Assembly: GCF_006476065.1 (NCBI RefSeq)
Contig: NZ_ML636798.1
Coordinates: forward strand, 1,810,207 to 1,874,206
Reading direction: 5' to 3'
DNA: 64,000 bases
DNA from: Cognatiluteimonas lumbrici
Lineage (GTDB): Bacteria > Pseudomonadota > Gammaproteobacteria > Xanthomonadales > Xanthomonadaceae
Below the pieces are notes generated by a model, which was given only the letters and a program-made list of their open reading frames with translations, was not told the origin of the DNA and searched no databases. Numbering within the stretch: the first letter of the stretch is position 1; every line of letters begins with the position of its first letter. Of this stretch, positions 17,710 through 27,629 are shown piece after piece. A program made the position numbers and the translations under genes.

Positions 17710-19314
17710 ATGCCCGCCCGCGACGTGGTGGTGCTCGGCGGGGGACTTGCCGGGCTCACGCTCGCGTTGCAGCTCAGGCAGCGGGATCCCGCGATCGACG
17801 TGCTGGTGCTGGAGCGCAACCCGCACCCGGTGGCCGAGGCCGCGTTCAAGGTCGGCGAATCCACCGTCGAATGCGGTGCGCACTACTTCGCCGACGTGCT
17901 CGGGCTGCGCGCGCACCTGGAGCGCGAGCAGCTCGCCAAGTTCGGGCTGCGCTACTTCTTCAACCACCGCAGCGGGGCGCTCGACCGCTGCACCGAGCTC
18001 GGCGTCGGCCAGGGCCTGCCGACCGGATCGTTCCAGCTCGACCGCGGCCGCTTCGAGAACTTCCTCGGCGGCCACGCGCTGGAACAGGGCGTGGACTTCC
18101 GCGACGGCGCGCGCGTGGTCGGCGTGGACATGGGCAGCGGCGGAGCGCCGCACCGGGTGACCTTCGAGCGCGGCGGCGACACCCACGTCGCCGAGGCGCG
18201 CTGGGTGGTGGACGCCTCCGGCCGCGCCGGGCTGCTCAAGCGCAAGCTGGGGCTGGCCGAGCGCAACGGCCATGACGCCAACGCCGCGTGGTGGCGCGTG
18301 GACGGCCGGATCGACATCAACGACTGGTCGGACGACCCGGAATGGCTGGCGCGCTGCACGCCGCCGGACCGCTGGCGCTCGACCAACCACCTGTGCGGGC
18401 CGGGTTACTGGTTCTGGCTGATTCCTCTCGCGTCCGGGAGCCATTCGCTGGGCATCGTCTGCGACGCGCGCATGCATCCGCTGGAGACGATGAAGACCCA
18501 CGAACTTGCGATGGCCTGGCTGCGCGACAACCAGCCGCAGGCGGCGGACGCGCTCGAGGCCAGCGGCGCGAAGCTGCAGGACTTCCGCTTCCTGCGCGGG
18601 TTCTCGCACGGCTGCCGGCAGGTGTTCTCGAAGGAGCGCTGGGCGCTGACCGGCGAGGCAGGCGCGTTCCTCGACCCGTTCTATTCCCCGGGCAGCGACT
18701 TCATCGCGCTCAGCAACACCTACGTCGCCGAGCTGGTGCTGGCCGATCGTGCCGGGGAGCCGTTCGAAGCGTACGCGCCGATCTACGAACAGCTCTACTT
18801 CGCCTTCTACGAGAACGCGCTGGCGCTGTACCGCGACCAGTACCCGATCTTCGGCAACGCGCTGGTGATGCCGCTCAAGATCATGTGGGACTACGCGTTC
18901 TATTGGTCGCTGCTGGCGCCGGTGTACTTCGGCGGGCGCCAGGCGGTGCTGCCGGTGATGGGCCGGCTGAAGCCGGTGTTCCTGCTCGGCAGCGCGCTCA
19001 ACGCCGGCATGCAGGCGCTGCTGCGCGACTGGGGGCTGCGCGACGGCCGCGACGCGATGGAGGACGGGCGCTGGCTCGACCAGCACGCGATCGACTGGGC
19101 GCGCGGGCTCAACGGCGCCCTGCGCGACGAGCTGGACGACGACGCCTTCATCGAACGCATCCGCGCCAACGTGGCGCGCATGCGCGCGCTGGCCGGCGAG
19201 CTGCTGGCGCAGGCGCGCCGGCACCAGCCCGGCATCGCCGACCACGGCCTGGAGGCGATGTGCGACCCGGACGCGGCAGCGGAACCGCTGCTACCTGCCA
19301 ACTGGACGTTGTAG
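17710..19314 (+). CDS. FAD-dependent halogenase-like oxidoreductase
   Basis: 534 aa. GGGLAGLTL dinucleotide loop near residue 10, KVGES at 47-51, DASGRAGLL near 169, and LTGEAGAFLDPFYSPG later bind FAD. WFWLIP at residues 234-239 fits the WxWxIP signature of flavin-dependent tryptophan-type halogenases, and Lys77 in AKFGLRYFF sits where these enzymes hold their catalytic Lys. Xanthomonadins are brominated aryl polyenes and their clusters contain such a gene, so halogenation of the aryl head is the likely role; a dehydrogenase or hydroxylase role is not excluded. It starts five bases after the GT2 stop and ends inside a REP. Confidence 0.8.
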   Translation: MPARDVVVLGGGLAGLTLALQLRQRDPAIDVLVLERNPHPVAEAAFKVGESTVECGAHYFADVLGLRAHLEREQLAKFGLRYFFNHRSGALDRCTELGVGQGLPTGSFQLDRGRFENFLGGHALEQGVDFRDGARVVGVDMGSGGAPHRVTFERGGDTHVAEARWVVDASGRAGLLKRKLGLAERNGHDANAAWWRVDGRIDINDWSDDPEWLARCTPPDRWRSTNHLCGPGYWFWLIPLASGSHSLGIVCDARMHPLETMKTHELAMAWLRDNQPQAADALEASGAKLQDFRFLRGFSHGCRQVFSKERWALTGEAGAFLDPFYSPGSDFIALSNTYVAELVLADRAGEPFEAYAPIYEQLYFAFYENALALYRDQYPIFGNALVMPLKIMWDYAFYWSLLAPVYFGGRQAVLPVMGRLKPVFLLGSALNAGMQALLRDWGLRDGRDAMEDGRWLDQHAIDWARGLNGALRDELDDDAFIERIRANVARMRALAGELLAQARRHQPGIADHGLEAMCDPDAAAEPLLPANWTL

Positions 19315-19395
19315 GAGCGGCGCTGGCGCCGCGACCAGCGGGAGCCGCCATGGCGGCGAGCCTTTCCCCGGCCGCGGCGCAAGCGCCGCTCCTAC
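19311..19395. repeat. Inverted pair of GTAG REPs (REPIN-like)
   Basis: A forward unit (19311-19336, GTAGGAGCGGCGC head) and an inverted unit (19370-19395, ending GCGCCGCTCCTAC) flank a 33-base centre. The pair forms a long hairpin between the end of the halogenase gene, whose TAG stop is in the left head, and the convergent lipoprotein gene. Such doublets are the replicating form of REPs mobilised by RAYT transposases. Confidence 0.85.
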
Positions 19396-19397
19396 AG

Positions 19398-19820
19398 TCA
19401 GGGGGTGACCAGGATGGCCACGGCCCGCGCGTGCTTCTGCGTCGGGCTGATGTCCACCCCGACGCCGCCGCCGACGTGGGTGCGCCCGCCGAAGCGCCCG
19501 CCGCCCACGCCCACGTTGACGCCGCCGCCGCGGTAGCCGGTGGCGGTGTCGGTGAGCAGCACGCCGTTGGCGCCGAGGCTGGCGGCCTCGCGCCGCAGGT
19601 TGGCGATCACCGCGTTGGCCTTGTTCTGCTCGCCGTAGGTGAACGGCCCGCTGGAGGTCTCCAGCAGCGCGATCTCGATGTAGCGCGGCGGTGGCGCGGT
19701 GTAGACCTGCACCAGTTCCGGCGAGATCGCCGGGCGCGCCGGCGACAGCATCACGTGCGAGGTGGTGGCGCAGCCCCCGAGCAGGGCGGCGAACAGCAGC
19801 AATGGAAGGATCCTGCGCAT
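19398..19820 (-). CDS. Small lipoprotein of unknown function
   Basis: 140 aa from the ATG at 19820. Signal peptide with lipobox LLGGC. The middle (PPRYIEIALLETSSG, then NKANAVIANLRREAASLGANGVLL) resembles envelope lipoproteins that handle small metal-binding-like YbjQ/DUF4156 folds; I cannot name the family with certainty. The last third is a Gly-rich run (GGGVNVGVGGGRFGGRTHVGGGVG). It ends three bases from a REP and lies between the pigment-type genes and the FabG-like gene, without clear link to either. Confidence 0.75.
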   Translation of the reverse strand: MRRILPLLLFAALLGGCATTSHVMLSPARPAISPELVQVYTAPPPRYIEIALLETSSGPFTYGEQNKANAVIANLRREAASLGANGVLLTDTATGYRGGGVNVGVGGGRFGGRTHVGGGVGVDISPTQKHARAVAILVTP

Positions 19821-19873
19821 GCCGCCGACTCTAGGCCCTGCCGGGGCTGGATTGCGTGAACCGTGGCACACCG

Positions 19874-20626
19874 TCACGCCATGCCGCCGTTCACCCCGAT
19901 CACCTGGCCGTTCACGTAGCCGGCGGCGTCGGAGCACAGGAAGCCGACCACGGCGGCGACTTCCTCCGGGGTCCCGGCGCGGCCGGCCGGCACCAGCTCG
20001 CGGATGCGCGTGGCGTCGAAGGCCTCGTCCGCCATGCCCCCGCCGATCACGCCCGGGGCGACCACGTTGGCGGTGATGCCGCGGCTGGCCATCTCCCGCG
20101 CCAGCGAGCGGGTGGCGCCATGCAGCGCCGCCTTGGCCGCGGCGTAGTTGGCCTGCCCGCGGTTGCCGAGCACCGCGGCCACGCTCGAGATGCTGACGAT
20201 CCGCCCCCAGCGGGCGCGCGCCATCGGCAGCAGCAGCGGCTGGGTGACGTGGAAGAAGCCGTGCAGGGACACGTCCACGACCCGCTTCCAGCGGGCCTCG
20301 TCCATCCCGGCCATCGGCGCGTCGTCGTGGATGCCGGCGTTGTTGACCACCACCTGCACCGGCCCGTCCGCGAGCAGCGCCTGCATGGCGGCAGCCGTCG
20401 CAGCGGCGTCGGCGACGTCGAACGCGACCGCGTCGGCGGTCCCCCCGGCCTCGCGGATCGCCGCGGCCACCGCTTCGGCGCGGGTCCGGTTGGCGTTGCC
20501 GTGCACGACCACGTGGAAACCGTCGGCGGCCAGCCGCCGGCAGATGGCGGCGCCGATCGCCCCGCTGCCCCCGGTGACCAGGGCCCGGCGCGGCTGGGCG
20601 GCGGTGTTTCCGTGCGCTCCGTTCAT
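19874..20626 (-). CDS. FabG-like 3-oxoacyl-ACP reductase (SDR)
   Basis: 250 aa from the ATG at 20626 (another Met at 20650 is in frame). Classical SDR features: TGGSGAIG loop, NNAG, catalytic Ser in ISSV, YAAAK, and C-terminal GQVIGVNGGMA as in FabG. The FabG reaction, NADPH-dependent reduction of 3-ketoacyl-ACP, is one of the steps an aryl polyene pathway needs; the gene lies ~0.5 kb from the ketosynthase operon but on the other strand, so membership is inferred. The intergenic region to the desaturase (~70 bases) must hold divergent promoters. Confidence 0.85.
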   Translation of the reverse strand: MNGAHGNTAAQPRRALVTGGSGAIGAAICRRLAADGFHVVVHGNANRTRAEAVAAAIREAGGTADAVAFDVADAAATAAAMQALLADGPVQVVVNNAGIHDDAPMAGMDEARWKRVVDVSLHGFFHVTQPLLLPMARARWGRIVSISSVAAVLGNRGQANYAAAKAALHGATRSLAREMASRGITANVVAPGVIGGGMADEAFDATRIRELVPAGRAGTPEEVAAVVGFLCSDAAGYVNGQVIGVNGGMA

Positions 20627-20699
20627 CCCGGCATTATCCCCAACTGGCATGATGGGACGCGCGGCCGGCGCTCCTGCCCGCCGCCCCCACGGAGTCACG

Positions 20700-21902
20700 A
20701 TGCCCGCTTCCCTGCTCGATTTCCTCGCCGGCGGCCTGCTGCAGCCAGGCTGGCTTGCGCTTGCCGTCTACCTGCTGGTCGCCACCCAGCTGACCATCTT
20801 CACCGTCACCCTGTACCTGCACCGCAGCCAGGCGCACCGTGGCGTCGATTTCCATCCGGCGGTCGCGCACTTCTTCCGCTTCTGGGGCTGGCTGACCACT
20901 TCGATGGTCACCCGCGAGTGGGTCGCCATCCACCGCAAGCACCACGCCAAGTGCGAAACCGACGAGGATCCGCACAGCCCGGTGAAGAAGGGCATCGGCA
21001 CGGTGTTCTGGCGCGGCGTCGAGCTGTACCGCGAAGCGCGCGCCGACCGCGAGTCGATCGAGAAGTACGGCAAGGGCTGCCCGGACGACTGGATCGAGCG
21101 CCGCCTGTACACCCCGCACGCGACCATGGGCCCGACCCTGTTGCTGTTCATCAGCTTCGCGCTGTTCGGTTTCGCCGGCGTCGCGGTGTGGGCGATCCAG
21201 ATGCTGTGGATCCCGTTCTGGGCCGCCGGCGTGGTCAACGGCCTCGGCCACTGGTGGGGCTACCGCAACTTCGTCACCGACGACACCGCCACCAACCTCA
21301 GCCCCTGGGGCGTGTGGATCGGCGGCGAGGAGCTGCACAACAACCACCACGCGTTCCCGTCCTCGGCCAAGTTCGCGCTGCGCCGCTTCGAGGTGGACGC
21401 CGGCTGGCTGGTGATCCGGGGCCTGCAGAAGCTTGGCCTGGCCAAGGTGCTGCGGGTCGCGCCGACCCTGAACGTGCGCCCCAACATCCGGGTGCCGGAC
21501 GGCGACACGCTCAAGGCGCTGCTCGCGATCCGCTTCCAGGCGATGACCGACTACCAGCGCAAGGTGCTCAAGCCGGCGCTGCGCGAGGAGGCGGCCGCCG
21601 CCGGCGCCAGGCTGCGTGCGCTGCTGCCGCGCAAGCTGCGCAAGGGCCTGGCCGACGACGGCCGTTGGCTGAAGCCCGAGGCGCGCGCCCAGCTCGACGC
21701 CTGGGTGCAGCAGCGCCCGCGCATCGGCACGCTGGTCGAATACCGTCGCCGCCTGGCCGCGGTGCTGGAGGCGCGCAGCCACAACGCCAGCGACACCCTG
21801 CACGCGCTGCAGGCCTGGTGCCACGAGGCCGAGGCCACCGGCATCCGCGCGCTGCAGGAGTTCTCGGCCCGGCTCAAGGGCTACTCGCTGCAGCCCGCGT
21901 AG
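20700..21902 (+). CDS. Membrane acyl-CoA/acyl-lipid fatty acid desaturase (delta-9 type)
   Basis: 400 aa. Three His boxes of membrane di-iron desaturases are present: HRSQAH, HRKHH and HNNHH, with GHWWGYRNF and EELHNNHHAFPSSAKFA around the third. Membrane spans at about residues 15-35, 45-65 and 150-190. It introduces a double bond in acyl chains, so adjusts membrane fluidity. The C-terminal ~120 residues beyond the core are soluble and helical. ATG preceded by GGAG at five bases. The TAG stop is formed by the head of a REP, and the next gene is in the same frame. Confidence 0.93.
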   Translation: MPASLLDFLAGGLLQPGWLALAVYLLVATQLTIFTVTLYLHRSQAHRGVDFHPAVAHFFRFWGWLTTSMVTREWVAIHRKHHAKCETDEDPHSPVKKGIGTVFWRGVELYREARADRESIEKYGKGCPDDWIERRLYTPHATMGPTLLLFISFALFGFAGVAVWAIQMLWIPFWAAGVVNGLGHWWGYRNFVTDDTATNLSPWGVWIGGEELHNNHHAFPSSAKFALRRFEVDAGWLVIRGLQKLGLAKVLRVAPTLNVRPNIRVPDGDTLKALLAIRFQAMTDYQRKVLKPALREEAAAAGARLRALLPRKLRKGLADDGRWLKPEARAQLDAWVQQRPRIGTLVEYRRRLAAVLEARSHNASDTLHALQAWCHEAEATGIRALQEFSARLKGYSLQPA

Positions 21903-21924
21903 GAGCGGCGCTTGCGCCGCGACC
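21899..21924 (+). repeat. GTAG-headed REP palindrome at an in-frame gene junction
   Basis: GTAGGAGCGGCGC head, one of the near-identical units also seen at 2969 and 19311. It supplies the desaturase stop (21900-21902), a TAGGAG Shine-Dalgarno-like run and, six bases on, the TTG at which the EF-hand frame can start. Confidence 0.88.
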
Positions 21925-22259
21925 TCCCCTGGCCTTGGCTCGCGCCGCTGCTGCTGTGCAGTGGCGCCGCCTCGGCGCAGGTCACGGCCACCGCCGACTA
22001 CCTCGCGCGCATGGACACCGACGGCGACGGCCGCGTGTCGCTGGCCGAATACCAGGCCTGGATGGGCTACGCCTTCACCGCCATGGACCGCGACGGCGAC
22101 GGCGTGCTGCGCGCGTCGGAACTGCCCGGGGGCCGCGGCGCGGCGATTACCCGGGAGGGGCACCTGGCGCGTCTCGCCGATGCCTTCCGCCGCCAGGACG
22201 CGGACGGCGACGGCATGCTCGACGCGCGTGAACTGGCCGCGCCGCCGCGCGAACGCTGA
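21912..22259 (+). CDS. Small exported EF-hand protein
   Basis: 115 aa from a TTG inside a REP, six bases after its GGAG. Residues 1-22 look like a signal peptide ([15 protein letters not shown]). EF-hand loops: [24 protein letters not shown] and [12 protein letters not shown], all with full Asp/Glu ligand spacing, so three Ca2+ sites are likely in the periplasm. The frame is continuous with the upstream desaturase apart from the single TAG. No ATG start is available before residue 34, so the REP-borne start or readthrough is needed. Confidence 0.75.
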   Translation: MRRDLPWPWLAPLLLCSGAASAQVTATADYLARMDTDGDGRVSLAEYQAWMGYAFTAMDRDGDGVLRASELPGGRGAAITREGHLARLADAFRRQDADGDGMLDARELAAPPRER

Positions 22260-22318
22260 TTTCCCCCAAGCCGGGCGATTTCCGACACAATCCTTGCATC
22301 CCACGCGAACCCGGGGCG

Positions 22319-22591
22319 ATGCACGCTCACGTCTACAAGAGCCTGAAAAAGGCCGATACCTATGTGTACCTGGCGGCCCGCGACGACTTCGGCCGCCTGC
22401 CGGAGCCGCTGCGCACGCAGCTGGGCAAGCTGGAGTTCGTGCTCGAGGTGGAGCTCACCCCCGAGCGCAAGCTCGCGCGCGAGGACCCGGCGGTGGTGCG
22501 CGAGAACCTGGCGCTGCGCGGTTTCCACCTGCAGTTCCCGCCGGCCAGCGACACCGACCCGATGAGCGATGACTGGGGGACCGATGCCTGA
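22319..22591 (+). CDS. YcgL domain protein
   Basis: 90 aa, a complete YcgL domain: [40 protein letters not shown], and ARENL-type block [17 protein letters not shown]. Function unknown; usually paired with RNase D or MinC-linked genes in other gammaproteobacteria. A CACAAT -10-like box is ~30 bases upstream. The 3' end overlaps the ankyrin gene start. Confidence 0.9.
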   Translation: MHAHVYKSLKKADTYVYLAARDDFGRLPEPLRTQLGKLEFVLEVELTPERKLAREDPAVVRENLALRGFHLQFPPASDTDPMSDDWGTDA

Positions 22592-25500
22592 GGCGCGCAA
22601 GGCACCCGGCTGGCCCGCGGCCGCGCTGCTGGCCGCGGGTGCGCTGCTGGTCCTGGCCGCGGGCTTCGGCGGCATCGCCGCGGCCGCTGCCGTGCCGGCG
22701 CAGGTGGCGTTCGCGCTCGCCCCGCTGCATTGGCGCCGGCCATGGCGCGGGTTGCTCGACGACTGGCGCGGTCCGCTGGAGCTGCTGTGCCTGTGGGCCG
22801 GGAGCGCGCTGCTGTTCGCGCTGCTGATGGCCTGGCCGCTGTCGGCGCTGCTGCAGGGCGGCAGCCTCGGTGCCGCGTTCGCGTCCAGCCTGGTGTTCGG
22901 CCTGGCGCTGCTGGCGGCGTGGCGCGCCTGGCCGCTGTGGCAGGGCGTCGAGCGCGATGGCGGCGGACTCGCCGCGCACTGGCGCGCGCTCGCGGGGCTC
23001 GACGTCGGGGACTGGCGCGGGCTCGGCGCGGCGCTGGCCGTGACCGCGCTGGCGGCGCTGCCACTTCTGCTGGGTTGGGAGGCACTGCTGCCCGAAGGCG
23101 CGCGCTGGGGCGTCGCGGTCGCCGGCGCGCTGCTGTCGCCGCTGTTGCACTGGCAGCTGCGCCGCATTCCCCCGGCGCCGGCGCTGCCGCTGCCGGTGCA
23201 GGTGATGGCGGATGACGCCGAAGACACCGAGGTGGATGCAGCCGCCGGCATGCTGCTGGAGGACGGGCAGGATCCGGTCGCCGCGCTGTACGAGGCCGCG
23301 CGTACCGGCCGCGTCGAGCGCGCGCTCGCGCTGCTGGAGGCCGGCGCCGATCCGAAGGTCCCGCCACCGCCCGGCGACCGCGACCAGCGCAGCCTGCCGG
23401 TGCTGGCCGCGGTGCTGCCCGACCTGCGCCTGCTGCGCGCCCTGATCGCGCGTGGCGTCGACCTGGGCGCGGCGCACGCCGGCCTGACCCCGCTGCTGGC
23501 CGCGACCCGCGATAGCTGGCATGGTCGCCCGGAGGCGGTGATGACCCTGCTCGCCAACGGCGCCGACCCGCGCGCGCGTGACCAGGACGGCAACACGCCG
23601 CTGCACCACGCCGCGCGCAGTTCCGATCCCGGCGTCGCCGCGCTGCTGCGCGATGCCGCGGCGGAACTGGAAGCGATCAACGACGAAGGGCTGACCCCGC
23701 TCGGCGTCGCCTGCGCGGCCGGCAACTGGCGGCTGGCGCGCTTCCTGCTCGAGCGCGGCGCGAAGCCCGAGGCCGAGGGCGCGACGCCGGCGCTGCTCGC
23801 CGCCGCCGCGAGCGACGAGGACGAGGCCGCCGGCGTGCAACTGCTGCTCAAGCACAAGGCGAAGGTGGATGCGCGCGACGCGCGCGGCCGCACCGCGCTG
23901 CACGAGGCGGCGATCGCGGGCAACATCGAGGTGGCACGCGCGCTGCTCGAGCGCGGCGCCGACACCGCCGCGGTGGACGAGGAGGGCCTGCGCGCCGTGG
24001 ACCACGCCGCGCAGGCGCGGCGCTGGCCGCTGGTGGCGCTGCTGGATCCGTCGTATCCGCTCCCGGTGGCAGGCGCGACCGACGCACTCGACGGAGAGGC
24101 CGGCGACGGGCAGGACGGGGCCGCGCCGGAGGAGGCCGCGGCCGACGAGCCCGATCCGCGCGAAGCCCTGCGCGAGGCCCTGCGCGCCGGCCGCTTCGAG
24201 CACGGCAACGCGGTGCTGGCGCGACTGCTCTCGCCGGCGGAACTTGGCGAGTTGCTGCTCGACGAGGACGCGCAACCGTCGGTGGAGCGCATCCGCTGGC
24301 TGCTCGATCGCAGCGCCGACCCGGAAGCCCGGGTGCATGGCGGGCACAACGCGATGACCGCGCTGCTGGAGCGCGGGCCGGACGCGGCGCCTGCGATCCG
24401 GCTGCTGCTCGATCGCGCGGTGCCGCCTTCCGGGCCCGGCGGGCTGGCGCGTTTCATGGACGCCTGCCTGCGCGGCGACCCGGCGGCGCGCATGCTCGAA
24501 CCGATGGCGCTGGAGCTGCTCGATCGCGGCGCCGACCCGCTCGGCGCGTCGCCCACCGGCGACCCGGTGCTCGCGCTGGCCGTGCGGCTGGGCTGGATGC
24601 GGCTGGCCGCGCGGCTGCTCGCCGCCGGCGCCGACCATGGTGCCCGCGACAGCCACGGCATGACCGCGCTGCACCTGGCGGCCGCGCTCGGGCGCGAGCC
24701 CGCGGTGCGCCTGCTGGTGCTGCACGGCGCCTCGCCGGAAGTGCGCGCAGCCGATGGCCAGACGCCGCTCGGCGTGGCCCTGTCCAGCGGCCGCCGCGAC
24801 ATCGTCGAGTGGCTGGAATGGCGCGGCTGGCGCCTGCCCGGGCGCGCGCTGCAGGCGACCGACCTGCCGGCGGCGGCGATCGTCGGCGACGCGGGGGCGG
24901 TGCGCAAGCTGGTGGATTTCGGCTTCGACGTGGATACCCCCGATGCCCAAGGCTGCACCGCGTTGCTGCGCGCCGCCGGCGGCGGCCACCGCGCGGTGGT
25001 CGAACTGCTGCTCGAGCGCAAGGCCGATCCGCAACGCGCCGCGCACACCGGCGCCACCCCGCTGTCGGCGGCGGTGAGCATGCGCCAGGGCGACATCGTC
25101 GAACGCCTGCTGCAGGCCGGCGCCGGCCTGGAGCAGCGGCTGCCCGGCGACGTCACCGTGCTGATGCTGGCGGCCGCGCTCGGCCTGCCGGACCTGTGCG
25201 CGCGCCTGCTGCAGGCCGGCGCCAACGTGCACGCGACCGACGCGCAGGGGCTGACGCCGCTGCATTGCGCGGTGCTGTTCGGGTTCACCGCGCGCGAGCG
25301 GCCGCGGCTGCTTGCGCTGCTCGACACCCTGCTGCTGGCCGGCGCCGATGCCGACGCCAGCGCCGCCGGCGGCGTCTCCCCGCTGCTGCTGCTGCTCGGC
25401 GCGCGCGCCGAGCCCGGCACCGCCTGCGACGAGGAAGTGCTGCTGACCGCGCTCGAGCGCCTGCTCGACGAGGAGGTGGCGCTGGACGTGCAGGATCCGC

Positions 25501-25715
25501 GCGGCTTCGGCCCGCTGCACCTGGCGGCGCTGCACGGCCTGCTGCGGGTCACCCAGCGGCTGCTGCGCGCCGGCTGCAACCCCGACCTGCGCGACAACCT
25601 CAACCGCAGCCCGCGCGAGATCGCGGTCATGCGCGGCTTCGTGGACGTGGCCGCCGAGTACGCGCCCGGCAGCACCGGCGTGTCGATGGCGCGCTTCCTG
25701 CGCGAGCCCCGCTAG
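22569..25715 (+). CDS. Large membrane-anchored ankyrin-repeat protein
   Basis: 1048 aa (start at 22569 inside the YcgL gene; 22584 is the alternative). Residues ~15-170 hold five or six hydrophobic segments; residues ~230-1040 are about 20 ankyrin repeats with TPLHxAA-type units ([69 protein letters not shown]). An acidic break at about residues 510-540 splits the array. Ankyrin arrays bind protein partners; here they should face the cytoplasm or periplasm from the inner membrane. Its end overlaps the Kef-type gene by four bases, convergent. Confidence 0.88.
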   Translation: MTGGPMPEARKAPGWPAAALLAAGALLVLAAGFGGIAAAAAVPAQVAFALAPLHWRRPWRGLLDDWRGPLELLCLWAGSALLFALLMAWPLSALLQGGSLGAAFASSLVFGLALLAAWRAWPLWQGVERDGGGLAAHWRALAGLDVGDWRGLGAALAVTALAALPLLLGWEALLPEGARWGVAVAGALLSPLLHWQLRRIPPAPALPLPVQVMADDAEDTEVDAAAGMLLEDGQDPVAALYEAARTGRVERALALLEAGADPKVPPPPGDRDQRSLPVLAAVLPDLRLLRALIARGVDLGAAHAGLTPLLAATRDSWHGRPEAVMTLLANGADPRARDQDGNTPLHHAARSSDPGVAALLRDAAAELEAINDEGLTPLGVACAAGNWRLARFLLERGAKPEAEGATPALLAAAASDEDEAAGVQLLLKHKAKVDARDARGRTALHEAAIAGNIEVARALLERGADTAAVDEEGLRAVDHAAQARRWPLVALLDPSYPLPVAGATDALDGEAGDGQDGAAPEEAAADEPDPREALREALRAGRFEHGNAVLARLLSPAELGELLLDEDAQPSVERIRWLLDRSADPEARVHGGHNAMTALLERGPDAAPAIRLLLDRAVPPSGPGGLARFMDACLRGDPAARMLEPMALELLDRGADPLGASPTGDPVLALAVRLGWMRLAARLLAAGADHGARDSHGMTALHLAAALGREPAVRLLVLHGASPEVRAADGQTPLGVALSSGRRDIVEWLEWRGWRLPGRALQATDLPAAAIVGDAGAVRKLVDFGFDVDTPDAQGCTALLRAAGGGHRAVVELLLERKADPQRAAHTGATPLSAAVSMRQGDIVERLLQAGAGLEQRLPGDVTVLMLAAALGLPDLCARLLQAGANVHATDAQGLTPLHCAVLFGFTARERPRLLALLDTLLLAGADADASAAGGVSPLLLLLGARAEPGTACDEEVLLTALERLLDEEVALDVQDPRGFGPLHLAALHGLLRVTQRLLRAGCNPDLRDNLNRSPREIAVMRGFVDVAAEYAPGSTGVSMARFLREPR

Positions 25716-27532
25716 CCCCCTTCCGGATCCTTCGGCGCGACGATCCCGCCGAGCACGCCCTCGCCGCGGTCGGCGGCGAACAGCTGCTCCAATTCCCTGC
25801 GCGCGTCCTGCGAGGTCTGGATCAAGGCCGCCTCGTCGTCGTTGACCGCGTACTGCGCGCGCAGCAGCTTCTCGTCGTGCTCGCGGAAGCGCTCGGCGCG
25901 GCGTGCCGCGACCTCCGCCGGCGCGCCCAGCGCCACCAGCACGCGCTCGCCCATCTTCAGGCTCGAGTGGAAAGTCTCGCGCACGACTTCCGCGCCGAGG
26001 TCCATCAGCTCCCAGGCATGGCGGCGGTTGCGGGCGCGCGCAAACACCAGCGTGTCCGGATAGGTCCGCCGGATCGTGCGCACCGCGTCCAGGCTCGACT
26101 GCATGTCGTCGATCGCGATCACGAACACGCGCACGTGGGCGGCGCCGGCCGCGCGCAGCAGCGCCGGCTGCGCCGGGTCGCCGTAGTAGATCGGGTTGCC
26201 GAAGCGACGCATGAACTCGACCTGTTCCGGACTGTTCTCGATCGCGACGAAGCGGATGCCCTGGGCGCCGAGCAGGCGCGCCACGATCTGCCCGAAGCGG
26301 CCGAAGCCGGCGACCAGCACCTGCGGGTGCTGGTCCGGGATGTCGTCGAACGGGCGCGCTTCGCGTCGCCCGGGCGATTCGCGCAGCAGCCGGGTCATCG
26401 CGATCAGCAGTAGCGGCGTCAGCGCCATGGTGACGCCGACCACCGCGACCAGGCGATCCCGCAGCACGCCATCGATCAAACCGGCCCGCAGCGCCTCGCC
26501 GAACACCACGAACGCGAACTCGCCCCCCAGCGCCAGCACGCTGCCCAGCAGCAGCGCGCCGCGCGCGTCCAGGCGGCCGGGACGAAGCCCGAGCAGGAAC
26601 AGGATCGCGAACTTCACCGCCAACAGGCCCAGCACGCCGGCCTCGATCAGCAGCGGCTCGCGCACCACCCGCGCGAGGTCGATGCTCATGCCCACCGCCA
26701 TGAAGAACAGCCCCAGCAGCAGGCCCTGGAACGGCTCGACCTGGGCTTCGATCTCGTGCCGGAACTCGGACTCCGCGAGCAGCACGCCGGCCAGGAACGC
26801 GCCCAGGCCCATGCTCAACCCGGCGAGCTGCATCAGCCAGGCGCTGCCGAGCACCACCAGCAGCGCGGTCGCGGTGAACACCTCCGGCATGCGCGTGCGC
26901 GCGACGATCCGGAACACGTGGCGCAGCAGCACGCGGCCGCCGAGCACCAGCGCCGCGATGGCCGCGACCGCCTTCAGCACCGCCAGCCACAGCGGCTGCA
27001 CGGCGCCGGCGTCCACGGCGTGGCCGAGCAGCGGGATCAGCGCGAGCAGCGGGATCGCCGCGAGGTCCTGGAACAGCAGGATCGCGAAGGCCAGGCGCCC
27101 GTGCTCGCTGGCCAGCGCCTTGCGCTCGGCGAGCAGTTGCAGTCCGATCGCGGTGGACGCGAACGCGAGTCCCGAGCCGACCACCAGCGCCGCCCGCCAG
27201 TCCAGCCCGAGCGCCATCGCGACCCCGCCGAGCACGAGCGCGGTGAGCCCCATCTGCAGGCCGCCCACCCCGAACACCGGCCGGCGCATCACCCGCAGCC
27301 GCGCCGGCGAGAGCTCGAGGCCGATCACGAACAGCAGCAGCACGATCCCGATCTCGCTGGCAGCCAGCACCGGCTCCGCGTTCCGGACCACGCGCAGGCC
27401 GTGCGGCCCCAGCACCACGCCCGCCGCCAGGTAGCCCAGCACCGCGCCGAGGCCGAAGCGCTTGAACACCGGCACCGCCACCACCGCGGCGAGCAGGAAC
27501 ACCAGCGCGAGTTCGAGTCCGCCTTCGTGCAT
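25712..27532 (-). CDS. CPA2 cation/proton antiporter with TrkA-N domain (Kef-type)
   Basis: 606 aa. About 12 membrane segments over residues 5-385 (LEAL-type start, GYLAAGVVLGPHGL, GIVLLLFVIGLELSP, SSAIGLQLL-type ATAIGLQLL), then a Rossmann TrkA-N domain from ~400 (VLVAGFGRFGQIVARLL, YYGDPAQPALLRAAGA). The layout matches KefB/KefC, glutathione-gated K+/H+ exchangers; regulatory KefF/G genes are absent nearby, so another cation is possible. Convergent to the ankyrin gene. Confidence 0.92.
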   Translation of the reverse strand: MHEGGLELALVFLLAAVVAVPVFKRFGLGAVLGYLAAGVVLGPHGLRVVRNAEPVLAASEIGIVLLLFVIGLELSPARLRVMRRPVFGVGGLQMGLTALVLGGVAMALGLDWRAALVVGSGLAFASTAIGLQLLAERKALASEHGRLAFAILLFQDLAAIPLLALIPLLGHAVDAGAVQPLWLAVLKAVAAIAALVLGGRVLLRHVFRIVARTRMPEVFTATALLVVLGSAWLMQLAGLSMGLGAFLAGVLLAESEFRHEIEAQVEPFQGLLLGLFFMAVGMSIDLARVVREPLLIEAGVLGLLAVKFAILFLLGLRPGRLDARGALLLGSVLALGGEFAFVVFGEALRAGLIDGVLRDRLVAVVGVTMALTPLLLIAMTRLLRESPGRREARPFDDIPDQHPQVLVAGFGRFGQIVARLLGAQGIRFVAIENSPEQVEFMRRFGNPIYYGDPAQPALLRAAGAAHVRVFVIAIDDMQSSLDAVRTIRRTYPDTLVFARARNRRHAWELMDLGAEVVRETFHSSLKMGERVLVALGAPAEVAARRAERFREHDEKLLRAQYAVNDDEAALIQTSQDARRELEQLFAADRGEGVLGGIVAPKDPEGG

Positions 27533-27629
27533 CCGGGCCTCCGCCGGGGATTATGCGCCAGCCCGGCGGTGCCCCCGGGAGCGGCTGTTATGCTTCGGAC
27601 ACACGCAGTCCATGGAGAGGGAGAGCGCC

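Noticed and set aside
22455-26990. 1511-codon open frame antisense to the ankyrin and Kef-type genes
   Set aside because: Compositional artefact; translation is Arg/Ala/Gln-rich and without domains while the opposite strand has clear ankyrin and antiporter motifs.
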